Positions 1-6,804 of a stretch of DNA of 7,126 bases are shown in pieces. The notes below the pieces were generated by a model. That model did no database searches. It saw nothing but the letters and a program-made list of their open reading frames with translations, and was not told the DNA's origin. This DNA comes from Gammaproteobacteria bacterium. Lineage in GTDB: Bacteria; Pseudomonadota; Gammaproteobacteria; Steroidobacterales; Steroidobacteraceae. The translations under genes and the position numbers were made by a program. The first letter of the stretch is position 1; each line of letters opens with the position of its first letter. Location of the stretch: the NCBI GenBank assembly GCA_027451085.1, contig DAIDKA010000129.1, positions 1-7,126 on the forward strand. Reading direction: 5' to 3'.

Positions 1-19
1 AGGGCGCGCCGGCTTGGTG

Positions 20-952
20 TCATGGCCGCGGGGATGGCCGGCTCTGGCTCAGCGCAACCCCACCGAGGATGAGCGCTCCCGCCAGCGCCATCGAGGCCGT
101 CGGTCTCTCATCCAGGACAAGCCATGCCCACAGGGTCCCGAACAGCGGCACGAGGTAGGTGACGGCCGCTGCACGTGTCGCGCCGATGCGGTGGATGAGG
201 CGGTAATAGAAGGTGAATGCGATGCCGGTGCACAGGCCACCCAGCAGCAGTGCGCTGACCCATGAGGTGACGCCGGGCGGATGCGCCGGCCAGGTGGCAA
301 GCGCGAACGGCGCCAGCAGCACTGCACTGCACAGGAGCGTCGCTGCGGCGAGAGCGCTTGCGGGGATACCTGCCGTGTGCCGCCGGACGAGGTTCGCGCC
401 GATGCCATAAAGAAAAGCTGCGAACGTGCCTGCCAGCGCCGCAAGGCCGATGCTCGCGCCGGCCATGCGGCCGGTTGCCAGCGCCAGTACGCCGGCAAAG
501 CCGGCGGCCAGGCCCGCTACGCGGCGCGGACCGATGGGTTCCCGATAGAACAGGTACGCGACGAGAGCCGTGAAGAGCACCGCCATGGAGTTGGTGATGG
601 CCCCGACTGCGGCCGGTGAACGTTGTGCGGCCCATGCAAACAGCACGAACGGAATGCCGGAGTTCACCAGGCCGATGCCGGCAAGGCGCACCCAGAGCAC
701 GGCGCTGAAGCGCGCGCGTTCCCGCCACAGGAACGGCAGCAGGATCAGGGCGCCGAGCGTGAGGCGCACCTCGACCAGCGGGACGGCGCCGAAACCGGGT
801 GCCGCAATGCGCATGAACAGGAACGAGCCGCCCCAGACCGCTCCGAGGGCGCCAAGTTCGATGGCGGTCACCCAGCCCGGCGTATATGGGCCAGACGCTG
901 CCACGACGGGTCGCCGGGGCAGGGCGGCTTGAATCTCAGGGGAGCGGGTCAT
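20..952 (-). CDS. EamA/DMT-family inner-membrane transporter
   Basis: Predicted permease of the drug/metabolite transporter superfamily, 310 residues, in the cytoplasmic membrane. The protein is almost entirely hydrophobic segments separated by short basic loops, about ten helices in two EamA repeats. The first repeat starts near residue 28 and holds the family-like AVWGGSFLFMRIA at 38-50. The second starts near 165 and ends with YYRLIHRIGATRAAAV (249-264), a late helix and the typical DER at 281-283. A short basic tail follows. I chose ATG 950-952. The frame stays open to 1261, but that extension would overlap the divergent phosphatase gene and is arginine-rich and non-membrane. No strong Shine-Dalgarno lies at the usual distance; a purine-rich AAAGGA is about 17 bases upstream. 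Substrate cannot be predicted: relatives export amino acids, metabolites or drugs. Family call is firm, function is not. Confidence 0.9.
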   Translation of the reverse strand: MTRSPEIQAALPRRPVVAASGPYTPGWVTAIELGALGAVWGGSFLFMRIAAPGFGAVPLVEVRLTLGALILLPFLWRERARFSAVLWVRLAGIGLVNSGIPFVLFAWAAQRSPAAVGAITNSMAVLFTALVAYLFYREPIGPRRVAGLAAGFAGVLALATGRMAGASIGLAALAGTFAAFLYGIGANLVRRHTAGIPASALAAATLLCSAVLLAPFALATWPAHPPGVTSWVSALLLGGLCTGIAFTFYYRLIHRIGATRAAAVTYLVPLFGTLWAWLVLDERPTASMALAGALILGGVALSQSRPSPRP

Positions 953-1047
953 ACCAGAGCCAAAAAATCCTTTTTCTCCCTTGATCAAGACACCTGCTGC
1001 AGCGCCCCGCAGGCGGTGCCCCGGGTCATCAGCATCTTTGCAAGGTA

Positions 1048-1076
1048 CCCGATTCGCACCCGATTCGGCGCATACT
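1048..1076 (+). promoter_or_regulatory. Direct repeat and -10-like box upstream of the HAD phosphatase gene
   Basis: This lies in the 134-bp divergent region (953-1086) between the transporter and phosphatase genes. CCCGATTCG occurs at 1048-1056 and again at 1059-1067, an 11-bp period, so both copies face the same side of the helix. CATACT (1071-1076, 4 of 6 matches to TATAAT) follows at once, leaving the repeats over the -35 region, where no good -35 hexamer is seen. Direct repeats of this spacing at -35 resemble activator sites such as PhoB boxes in arrangement, not in sequence. No confident promoter for the transporter was found on the other strand. Confidence 0.3.
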
Positions 1077-1086
1077 TTTTGCCGCC

Positions 1087-1743
1087 ATGACTCAATTCCC
1101 AGTTGCCATATTCGACCTCGACGGCACCCTGATCGATGCGGTGCAGGACATTGCCGCCGGCGTGAACCGCCGCCTTCTGGAGCGCGGACTTGCTCCGTTG
1201 ACGGCCGCAGAGGCCGCTTCGTTTCTCGGCAACGGCCTGAGGGTTTTTGCCCGGCGCGCATTCGACCTGCGGCAGGTTCCGGCCACTGAAACTGAGATCA
1301 GTGACTGCGTGCAGGAGTACACGCGTTCGGCCATCGTGCACACGCGTCTGTACCCGGACGTTGTCGAGACCCTCGATGTCCTGCGCCAGGCCGGCTGGCA
1401 CCTGGCCGTGTGCACCAACAAGGTGGAAGCGGCCGCGCACGCCATTATGGACCAGCTCGGCATCCTGCATTGTTTCGACGTGGTGTGCGGTGGCGATACC
1501 GTTGCACGCCACAAGCCGGATGCCCAGCACCTGGAGCAGACGATCTCCCGCGGCGGATTCCAGGGACATCCGGCGGTGATGATCGGCGACAACCGTGCCG
1601 ACGTGGCCGCGGCCCAGGCGTACGGCATACCCTGCGTCTTCGCCGGCTGGGGTTACGGAACTGCGCAAATGGCGCAGGGTGCCGCCGCGGTTGCAGTGCG
1701 CTTCCGGGACCTGTCCGCGCTTTTACCACAGGCTCTGCGTTAG
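1087..1743 (+). CDS. HAD-superfamily phosphatase, phosphoglycolate phosphatase-like (Gph/PGP type)
   Basis: Cytoplasmic HAD hydrolase of 218 residues, the usual Gph size. Motif I is FDLDGT at 9-14, with Asp10 as predicted nucleophile and Asp12 as acid/base. The helical cap lies at about 15-85. Motif II is CTNK with Thr110, motif III is Lys143 in RHKPDA, and motif IV is GDNRAD at 167-172 with Mg2+-binding Asp168 and Asp172. LGNG in the cap (47-50) resembles Gph proteins, which hydrolyse 2-phosphoglycolate from DNA-repair ends or Rubisco oxygenation. Many relatives act on other small phosphate esters, so the substrate is uncertain. ATG 1087 is the natural start because motif I follows at once. 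No Shine-Dalgarno is visible in the 20 bases upstream, and the -10-like box at 1071-1076 would put the transcript start almost at the ATG, so it may be leaderless. It converges on katG. Confidence 0.9.
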   Translation: MTQFPVAIFDLDGTLIDAVQDIAAGVNRRLLERGLAPLTAAEAASFLGNGLRVFARRAFDLRQVPATETEISDCVQEYTRSAIVHTRLYPDVVETLDVLRQAGWHLAVCTNKVEAAAHAIMDQLGILHCFDVVCGGDTVARHKPDAQHLEQTISRGGFQGHPAVMIGDNRADVAAAQAYGIPCVFAGWGYGTAQMAQGAAAVAVRFRDLSALLPQALR

Positions 1744-1770
1744 ACCTCGAGGCTGCCGCTTTCGCTGCTG

Positions 1771-3921
1771 CTACCTAAGGTTGAAGCGATCCAGGTTCAT
1801 GACCTTGGTCCAGGCCGCGACAAAATCCCGCACAAAGCGCTCCTTTCCATCGGCGCTGGCATAGACCTCGGCCAGCGCGCGCAGGATGGAGTTCGAGCCG
1901 AACACCAAGTCCACGCGGGTGCCGGTCCACTTCAATGCGCCGGTCTTGCGGTCGTGGCCTTCGTAGAGGCCGCCGGACGGCTTCCACTGCGTGCCGATGT
2001 CGAGCAGGTTGACAAAGAAGTCGTTCGAGAGCGTGCCCGGCCTGTCGGTGAAGACCCCGTGCCGGCTGCCGTCGGCGTTGATGTTGATTGCACGCAAACC
2101 GCCGATCAGTGCGGTGAGTTCCGGCGCCGTCAGCGTCAGCAGCAGCGCCTTGTCGATCAGCAGTGCCTCAGCCGGCACGGTGTACCGGTCCTTCAGGTAG
2201 TTGCGGAAGCCATCGGCGACCGGCTCGAGCACGCCGAAGATGGCGGCATCGGTCTGCTCGGCCGCAGCATCCACCCGGCCTGGTGCGAACGGCACCTCGA
2301 CCTCGATGCCCACAGCCTTGGCCGCCAGTTCGATGCCGACGCTGCCGGCCAGCACGATGACATCCGCCAGGGAGGCTTTGCCCGAGGACTGCTGGATTTC
2401 CTCGAGTTTCGCCAGGGCGGGCAACACCGGCCGGTTGACGGCCCAGTCCTTCTGCGGAGCCAGCCGGATACGCGCGCCGTTGGCGCCGCCGCGCTTGTCG
2501 GAACCGCGGAAGGTGGAGGCGGAAGCCCAGGCCACTGCGACCAGTTCCGACACGGACAGGCCCGAATGGGCGATCCTGTGTTTGAGGTCGGAAATGTCAG
2601 CCTTGTCCGGCTTCGGGCCGGTCCGCGGCAGCGGGTCCTGCCAGATGAAGTCACCGCGCGGCACCTCGGGGCCGAGGTAGCGCGCCTTGGGACCCATGTC
2701 GCGGTGCGTGAGCTTGAACCAGGCGCGCGCGAAGGCCTTGGCGAGCGCGTTCGGGTTCTTGAGGAAGCGCTTGGAGATTTTCGCGTAGGCTGGATCGAAG
2801 CGCAGCGACAGGTCGGTCGTCAGCATGGTCGGCTTGCGCGGGGGGGAACCCGGTGTCGGGCCGGGAACGACGGCGTCCGCGTCCTTGGCCACCCACTGGA
2901 TGGCGCCGGCGGGACTGCGTTCCTGCACCCACTCGTATTTGAACAAGTGCTCGAAGAAGTCGTGACTCCACTGGATCGGAGTGCGGGTCCAGGTGACTTC
3001 CAGGCCGCTGGTGATGGCGTCCGCCGCCTTGCCTGATCCATAGCTGCTGGCCCAGCCGAGGCCTTGCTCCTCGAGCGGGGCGGACTCCGGAGCCGGACCG
3101 ACATGGCTGGCAGGTGCTGCGCCGTGCGTCTTGCCGAAGGTATGGCCGCCGGCGATCAGCGCAACGGTTTCCTCATCGTCCATGGCCATGCGGGCGAAGG
3201 TCTCGCGGATGTCACGCGCGGCGGACAAGGGATCGCCATTGGCATCCGGCCCTTCCGGATTCACGTAGATCAGGCCCATCTGCACGGCGGCAAGCGGATT
3301 CTGCAGGTCGCGATCGCCCGAGTAGCGGCTGCCGGGCTTGTCACTGGTGGCCAGCCATTCCTTTTCGGCGCCCCAGTAGATGTCGTTGTCCGGCTCCCAG
3401 GTGTCCTCACGGCCGGCTGCAAAGCCCAGGGTCTTGAAACCCATGGACTCCAGTGCCACGTTGCCGGTCAGAATCATAAGGTCTGCCCAGGAAATCTGCT
3501 GGCCGTACTTCTGCTTGATCGGCCACAGCAGGCGGCGGGCTTTGTCGAGGCTGACGTTGTCGGGCCAGGAGTTGAGCGGCGCAAAACGCTGCTGGCCGCG
3601 ACCGGCGCCGCCACGGCCATCGCCCGTGCGGTACGTGCCGGCGGCATGCCATGCCATGCGGACGAACAGCGGACCGTAGTGGCCGAAGTCGGCGGGCCAC
3701 CAGGGCTGCGAGTCGGTCATCAGCCTGTGCAGGTCGGCCTTGAGGGCTTGATAGTCAAGACCCTTGAAGGCCTTGCGGTAATCAAACTTCCTGCCCAGCG
3801 GATCCGATTTTTCGCAATGCAGGCTCAGCAGGTCGACCCGCAGCTGGTCGGGCCACCAGTCCTTGCTGCTGGCACCACTGCCAGGAGCCTGGTGGAACGG
3901 GCATTCAGCTTGGTTCGACAT
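1771..3921 (-). CDS. katG: Catalase-peroxidase (haem-dependent, bifunctional)
   Basis: KatG breaks down hydrogen peroxide by catalase and peroxidase reactions with one haem b per active subunit. Its 716 residues are close to the usual 720-740, with two peroxidase-like domains: the haem-binding N half (about 20-425) and the degenerate C half (about 430-716). Distal residues are Arg88, Trp91 and His92 in VRMAWHAAGTYR. Trp91, Tyr219 (GLIYVNPEGP) and Met245 (RMAM) form the family's Met-Tyr-Trp adduct needed for catalase activity. Proximal His260 lies in GGHTFGKTHG with Trp311 and Asp370. Asp121 lines the access channel, and Ser305 matches Ser315 of the M. tuberculosis enzyme. The mobile Arg is probably Arg407 in HRDMGP. 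No signal peptide, so cytoplasmic. ATG 3919-3921 has AAGGAG six bases upstream. It sits 47 bp behind serA on the same strand; no oxyR, furA or ahpC is nearby. Confidence 0.98.
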   Translation of the reverse strand: MSNQAECPFHQAPGSGASSKDWWPDQLRVDLLSLHCEKSDPLGRKFDYRKAFKGLDYQALKADLHRLMTDSQPWWPADFGHYGPLFVRMAWHAAGTYRTGDGRGGAGRGQQRFAPLNSWPDNVSLDKARRLLWPIKQKYGQQISWADLMILTGNVALESMGFKTLGFAAGREDTWEPDNDIYWGAEKEWLATSDKPGSRYSGDRDLQNPLAAVQMGLIYVNPEGPDANGDPLSAARDIRETFARMAMDDEETVALIAGGHTFGKTHGAAPASHVGPAPESAPLEEQGLGWASSYGSGKAADAITSGLEVTWTRTPIQWSHDFFEHLFKYEWVQERSPAGAIQWVAKDADAVVPGPTPGSPPRKPTMLTTDLSLRFDPAYAKISKRFLKNPNALAKAFARAWFKLTHRDMGPKARYLGPEVPRGDFIWQDPLPRTGPKPDKADISDLKHRIAHSGLSVSELVAVAWASASTFRGSDKRGGANGARIRLAPQKDWAVNRPVLPALAKLEEIQQSSGKASLADVIVLAGSVGIELAAKAVGIEVEVPFAPGRVDAAAEQTDAAIFGVLEPVADGFRNYLKDRYTVPAEALLIDKALLLTLTAPELTALIGGLRAININADGSRHGVFTDRPGTLSNDFFVNLLDIGTQWKPSGGLYEGHDRKTGALKWTGTRVDLVFGSNSILRALAEVYASADGKERFVRDFVAAWTKVMNLDRFNLR

Positions 3922-3927
3922 GCGTAT

Positions 3928-3933
3928 CTCCTT
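3928..3933 (-). promoter_or_regulatory. Ribosome binding site of katG
   Basis: AAGGAG reads on the minus strand six bases before the katG ATG. It is the best Shine-Dalgarno match in the window and settles the katG start. The whole serA-katG gap is 47 bp and shows no hairpin plus U run and no good sigma70 promoter, so katG is either co-transcribed with serCA or driven from a promoter inside the 3' end of serA. Confidence 0.85.
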
Positions 3934-3968
3934 GAAATCCGATGTTCCGGCAGGGGTAGTGTAGCCGT

Positions 3969-5555
3969 TTAAAGATGCACTACCTTGACGTAGCGGACAT
4001 TGGGCAGCTCCCGCAGGCGCTGCTGCAGCGGGTCCGGCAAGGTCTGGTCCAGACCCACGATGGCGATGGCGTCACCACCGGCCGTCTGCCGGGCCAGATG
4101 GAAGGTGGCGATGTTGATCTCGCCCTCGCCCAGCAGGGTGCCCAGGTTGCCGATGAAACCGGGTTTGTCGCGGTTGTTCACGAACAGCAGGATCGGGTGG
4201 AAGTCCGCTTCCAGCGCCATGCCCTTGACCTCGACGATCTTGGGCGAGCCGGCATTGAGCGCCCCGGCAAGAGTTCTCCAGGAACCGCCGGTCTTCACCT
4301 TGATGCGGATCAGCGAACCATAGACGGGGGAGACCTCGCTCCTGGACTCCTTGAGCGGGGTGCCCTTGTCCTTGAGGATGCTGGGCGCCGAGACCATGTT
4401 GACCTCGGGGATCAGCGGCCGCATGAGCGATGCCAGTGCGGCGGCGGTCAGCGGCCGGGTGTTCAGCTGCGTGACCTCGCCTTCGTATTCGATCTCCACG
4501 GCCTCCAGGCCGTCGTCGACCAGCTGGCCGGCGAACGCGCCCAGCTTGGTGATGAGATCGACGAAGGGCTTGAGCCGCGGGGCTTCCTCGGCGGTGATGG
4601 ACGGGGTGTTCAGCGCGTTGGACACGGCGCCGAGCAGCAGGAAGTCCGACATCTGTTCGGCCAGCTGCAGGGCCACGTTCTCCTGCGCTTCGTTGGTGCT
4701 GGCGCCCAGGTGCGGCGTGGCCACGAGGTTCGGCGCGCCGAACAGCACGTTCTCCTTCGCAGGCTCGGTGGTGAAGACATCGAAGCCGGCAGCGGCCACG
4801 TGACCGGACTCGAGGTTCGCGCGCAGCGCGGCCTCATCCACCAGGCCGCCGCGTGCGGCATTGACGATGATCACGCCCTTGCGGGCCTTCGCCAGCGCCT
4901 CGGCCGACAGGATGTTCTTGGTGCGCTCGGTCAGCGGGGTGTGCAGCGTGATGACATCGGCGCGGGTCAGCAGTTCGTCGAACTCGACCTTCTCGACGCC
5001 CAGCTTGACCGCGCGTTCCGGCGACAGGAACGGATCGTAGGCGATGACCTTCATCTTCAGGCCGATGGCGCGCTCGGCCACGATGGCGCCGATGTTGCCG
5101 CAGCCGATCAGCCCCAGGGTCTTGGAGAACAGCTCCACGCCCATGAAGCGGTTCTTCTCCCACTTGCCAGCCTGGGTCGAGGCATCCGCCGCGCCCAGCT
5201 GCCGGGCCGCCGCGAACAACAGCGCGATGGCGTGCTCAGCGGTGGTGATGGAATTGCCGAAGGGCGTGTTCATCACCACCATGCCGCGGGCGGTGGCGGC
5301 GGGGATGTCGATGTTGTCGACCCCGATGCCGGCACGGCCGATGACCTTGAGTTTTGTACCGGCGGCGATCACCGCGGCATCGGCCTTGGTGGCGGAACGC
5401 ACGGCCAGGCCGTCATACCCGCCGATGATCTGCAGCAGTTCAGGTTTCTTCAGTCCGGTCTTGATGTCGACTTCGATGCCGCGGGCGCGAAAGATCTCCA
5501 CCGCGCGCGGGCTCAGCTCATCTGCAATCAATACCCTGGGCATTGCTGTTTTCAT
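3969..5555 (-). CDS. serA: D-3-phosphoglycerate dehydrogenase, long form with ACT domain
   Basis: SerA catalyses the first committed step of serine synthesis: NAD+-dependent oxidation of 3-phosphoglycerate to 3-phosphohydroxypyruvate, in the cytoplasm. The 528 residues match the long SerA type (about 525-530). The substrate-binding part spans about 5-95 and 285-315, and the Rossmann domain about 100-285 with GCGNIG at 151-156 and Asp174 for NAD ribose. Predicted catalytic residues are Arg235 (NAARGG), Glu264 (TTEP) and His282 (ATPHLGAST). An intervening ASB-type domain (about 320-445) and a C-terminal ACT domain (from about 453, with NNRDKPGFIGNLG) usually carry feedback control by serine. 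I chose ATG 5553-5555 because GAGG lies nine bases upstream. In-frame TTG at 5568-5570 overlaps the serC stop, and ATG 5541-5543 has no good ribosome site. It follows serC by 11 bp. Confidence 0.97.
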   Translation of the reverse strand: MKTAMPRVLIADELSPRAVEIFRARGIEVDIKTGLKKPELLQIIGGYDGLAVRSATKADAAVIAAGTKLKVIGRAGIGVDNIDIPAATARGMVVMNTPFGNSITTAEHAIALLFAAARQLGAADASTQAGKWEKNRFMGVELFSKTLGLIGCGNIGAIVAERAIGLKMKVIAYDPFLSPERAVKLGVEKVEFDELLTRADVITLHTPLTERTKNILSAEALAKARKGVIIVNAARGGLVDEAALRANLESGHVAAAGFDVFTTEPAKENVLFGAPNLVATPHLGASTNEAQENVALQLAEQMSDFLLLGAVSNALNTPSITAEEAPRLKPFVDLITKLGAFAGQLVDDGLEAVEIEYEGEVTQLNTRPLTAAALASLMRPLIPEVNMVSAPSILKDKGTPLKESRSEVSPVYGSLIRIKVKTGGSWRTLAGALNAGSPKIVEVKGMALEADFHPILLFVNNRDKPGFIGNLGTLLGEGEINIATFHLARQTAGGDAIAIVGLDQTLPDPLQQRLRELPNVRYVKVVHL

Positions 5556-5564
5556 GGATTCCGG

Positions 5565-5568
5565 CCTC
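5565..5568 (-). promoter_or_regulatory. Ribosome binding site of serA, overlapping the serC stop codon
   Basis: On the minus strand the serC stop TGA (5567-5569) runs straight into GG, giving GAGG nine bases before the serA ATG at 5555. Ribosomes ending on serC would stop on top of this site, which favours translational coupling of serC and serA. This spacing is the main reason for preferring ATG 5555 over the alternatives. Confidence 0.6.
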
Positions 5569-6754
5569 AATCCGCGAGCTGGGCGACGCAGGCTGCAAAC
5601 GCCCAGTCGAGCCAGGGAGCCAAGGCTTCAACATCTGCGCGCTCGATGGTGGCGCCGGTCCACAGCCGCAGCCCGGGGGGCGCGGAGCGGTACGAGGCCG
5701 CATCGAGGGCGACGTCGTGCTCTTCGAGCAATGCCGCCAGCTTCCTGGCGAAGTCCGCCTGGGCATCCGGGGACAGCCCGGTCACCCGCGGATCGATGAC
5801 CTTGAGGCAGACGCTGGTGTTGCTGCGGGCCGCAGGCTCCTGCACCAGGAAGTCCACCCAGCCGGTGCGCCGCACCCAGTCCGCGACCGCGGCGGCATTG
5901 GCGTCCGCACGCGCGTGCAGGGCGGGCAGGCCGCCGATGCTTTCGGCCCATTTGAGGGTGTCGAGATAGTCCTCGACCGCCAGCAGTGAGGGCGTGTTGA
6001 TGGTCGCGCCTTCAAACAGTTCGCGGTCGAGCCTGCCCTTCTTGGTCATGCGGAAGATCTTCGGCATGGGCCACGAGGGCACATGGGATTCCAGCCGCGC
6101 CACCGCGCGCGGCGACAGGATCAGCATGCCGTGGGCGCCTTCACCCCCCAGGACTTTCTGCCAGGAGAAAGTCACGACATCGCACCTGCTCCAGTCGATG
6201 GGCTGGGCGAACACGGCGCTGGTCGCATCGTTGAAGGTGAGGCCTTCGCGGTCGGCCGCAATCCAGTTGAAGTCCGGGATGCGCGCACCGGAGGTGGTGC
6301 CGTTCTGCGTGAACAGGATGTCCGCCGTGCGGCGCGCAAGCTTCAAATCAGGCAGGGCGCCGTAGGGGCGGCCCACATGGGAGCGGGCATCCGCCAGCTT
6401 CAGCTCGTTCAGGATGTCGTGCACCCAGTCCTCGCCGAAGCTTTCCCAGGCGAAGACATCCACCGGACGTGCGCCCAGCATGGACCACATGGCCATTTCA
6501 AAGGCGCCGGTGTCGGAAGCTGGCACGACGGCGATGAGGTGGTCAGCGGGCACCTCGAGCACCGCGCGTGTGCGCGTGATGGCCTCTTTGAGGCGCGACT
6601 TGCCGATCTTGGATCTATGGGAACGGCCCAGGGGTGCGGCCTGCAGTGCCTGCAGGTTCCAGCCGGGGCGTTTCTTGGTCGGGCCCGATGAAAACCGGGC
6701 GTCAGCCGGGCGGACGCCCGGCATCGGAATCTGCTGCTTCAATTTGTATCCCAT
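5567..6754 (-). CDS. serC: Phosphoserine aminotransferase, divergent (alphaproteobacterial/archaeal-type) branch
   Basis: PLP-dependent class V aminotransferase that makes 3-phosphoserine from 3-phosphohydroxypyruvate and glutamate. SerC enzymes can also act on the phosphohydroxythreonine branch of PLP synthesis. Numbered from ATG 6754 (395 residues): FSSGPTKKRPGW near 21-32, GRSHRS at 43-48, NGTTSG at 151-156, NDATSA at 175-180 with Asp176 facing the PLP ring nitrogen, FSWQKVLGGEGAHG with the Schiff-base Lys200, and INTPS at 252-256. GRSHRS and SWQKVLGGE mark the branch separated from E. coli SerC (TIGR01365-like, from memory). The start is uncertain. ATG 6754 has AAGG directly abutting it; TTG 6742 has GGGA six bases upstream; ATG 6724 (385 residues) best matches the short N-terminus of relatives. 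An in-frame extension to GTG 6865 would overlap the divergent gene and is rejected. First gene of serC-serA. Confidence 0.95.
   Translation of the reverse strand: MGYKLKQQIPMPGVRPADARFSSGPTKKRPGWNLQALQAAPLGRSHRSKIGKSRLKEAITRTRAVLEVPADHLIAVVPASDTGAFEMAMWSMLGARPVDVFAWESFGEDWVHDILNELKLADARSHVGRPYGALPDLKLARRTADILFTQNGTTSGARIPDFNWIAADREGLTFNDATSAVFAQPIDWSRCDVVTFSWQKVLGGEGAHGMLILSPRAVARLESHVPSWPMPKIFRMTKKGRLDRELFEGATINTPSLLAVEDYLDTLKWAESIGGLPALHARADANAAAVADWVRRTGWVDFLVQEPAARSNTSVCLKVIDPRVTGLSPDAQADFARKLAALLEEHDVALDAASYRSAPPGLRLWTGATIERADVEALAPWLDWAFAACVAQLAD
6695..6722 (-). other. Two mutually exclusive GC-rich hairpins at the start of serC
   Basis: CCGGGCGTC (6695-6703) pairs perfectly with GACGCCCGG (6713-6721), a 9-bp stem with a 9-base loop. 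GCCGGGC (6705-6711) pairs perfectly with GCCCGGC (6716-6722), a 7-bp stem with a 4-base loop. The two share the arm at 6716-6721 and cannot form together. Position 6722 is the G of the in-frame ATG at 6722-6724, so the shorter hairpin would touch that start codon if it is the one used. The DNA also codes for the serC N-terminus, so chance in GC-rich coding sequence is a real alternative. Confidence 0.3.
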
Positions 6755-6760
6755 CCTTGT

Positions 6761-6797
6761 AAAAAGATGGGCGTCCGCCGTTGGGAGCGGATGGCCC
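6761..6797 (-). terminator. Terminator-like stem-loop in the serC leader (possible attenuator)
   Basis: Read on the minus strand, GGGC (6797-6794) pairs with GCCC (6772-6769), and TCCGC (6791-6787 read as TCCGC) pairs with GCGGA (6778-6774). They are separated by a small 2x1 internal loop and close an 8-base loop. The 3' arm is followed by AUCUUUUU, ending six bases before ATG 6754. Stem plus U run is the layout of a rho-independent terminator, but it stands before serC rather than after a gene. With the predicted promoter, transcription would begin almost at the foot of the stem, so it may instead be a 5' stabilising hairpin. The U run is short and interrupted by one C. Confidence 0.4.
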
Positions 6798-6804
6798 GCG
6801 GTCG

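Noticed and set aside
980..989. Perfect 10-bp palindrome CTTGATCAAG upstream of the transporter gene
   Set aside because: Too short to call an operator alone, no second copy nearby, and no promoter recognised around it.
953..1261. N-terminal extension of the transporter frame up to 1261
   Set aside because: It overlaps the divergent phosphatase gene, is arginine-rich and not membrane-like, and the ATG at 950-952 gives a normal-length EamA protein.
2840..2846. Run of seven G (seven C in the katG coding strand) as a possible slippage or phase-variation site
   Set aside because: It codes in frame for a Ser-Pro-Pro loop, runs of this length are common in GC-rich genes, and KatG is not a typical phase-variable product.
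1954..3036. A 360-codon open frame on the plus strand opposite katG
   Set aside because: Same shadow effect of GC-rich coding; no domain and no convincing start site, and the minus strand encodes a complete KatG.
5556..5570. serA start at the upstream in-frame TTG (5568-5570)
   Set aside because: It overlaps the serC stop codon and would place the GAGG ribosome site inside the coding sequence; ATG 5553-5555 has that site at a normal distance.
3975..5969. A 664-codon open frame on the plus strand opposite serA and the end of serC
   Set aside because: It mirrors the codon structure of GC-rich serA. Its translation is rich in Gly, Gln, Asp, Arg and His with no recognisable domain, while the opposite strand carries full SerA and SerC catalytic motifs.
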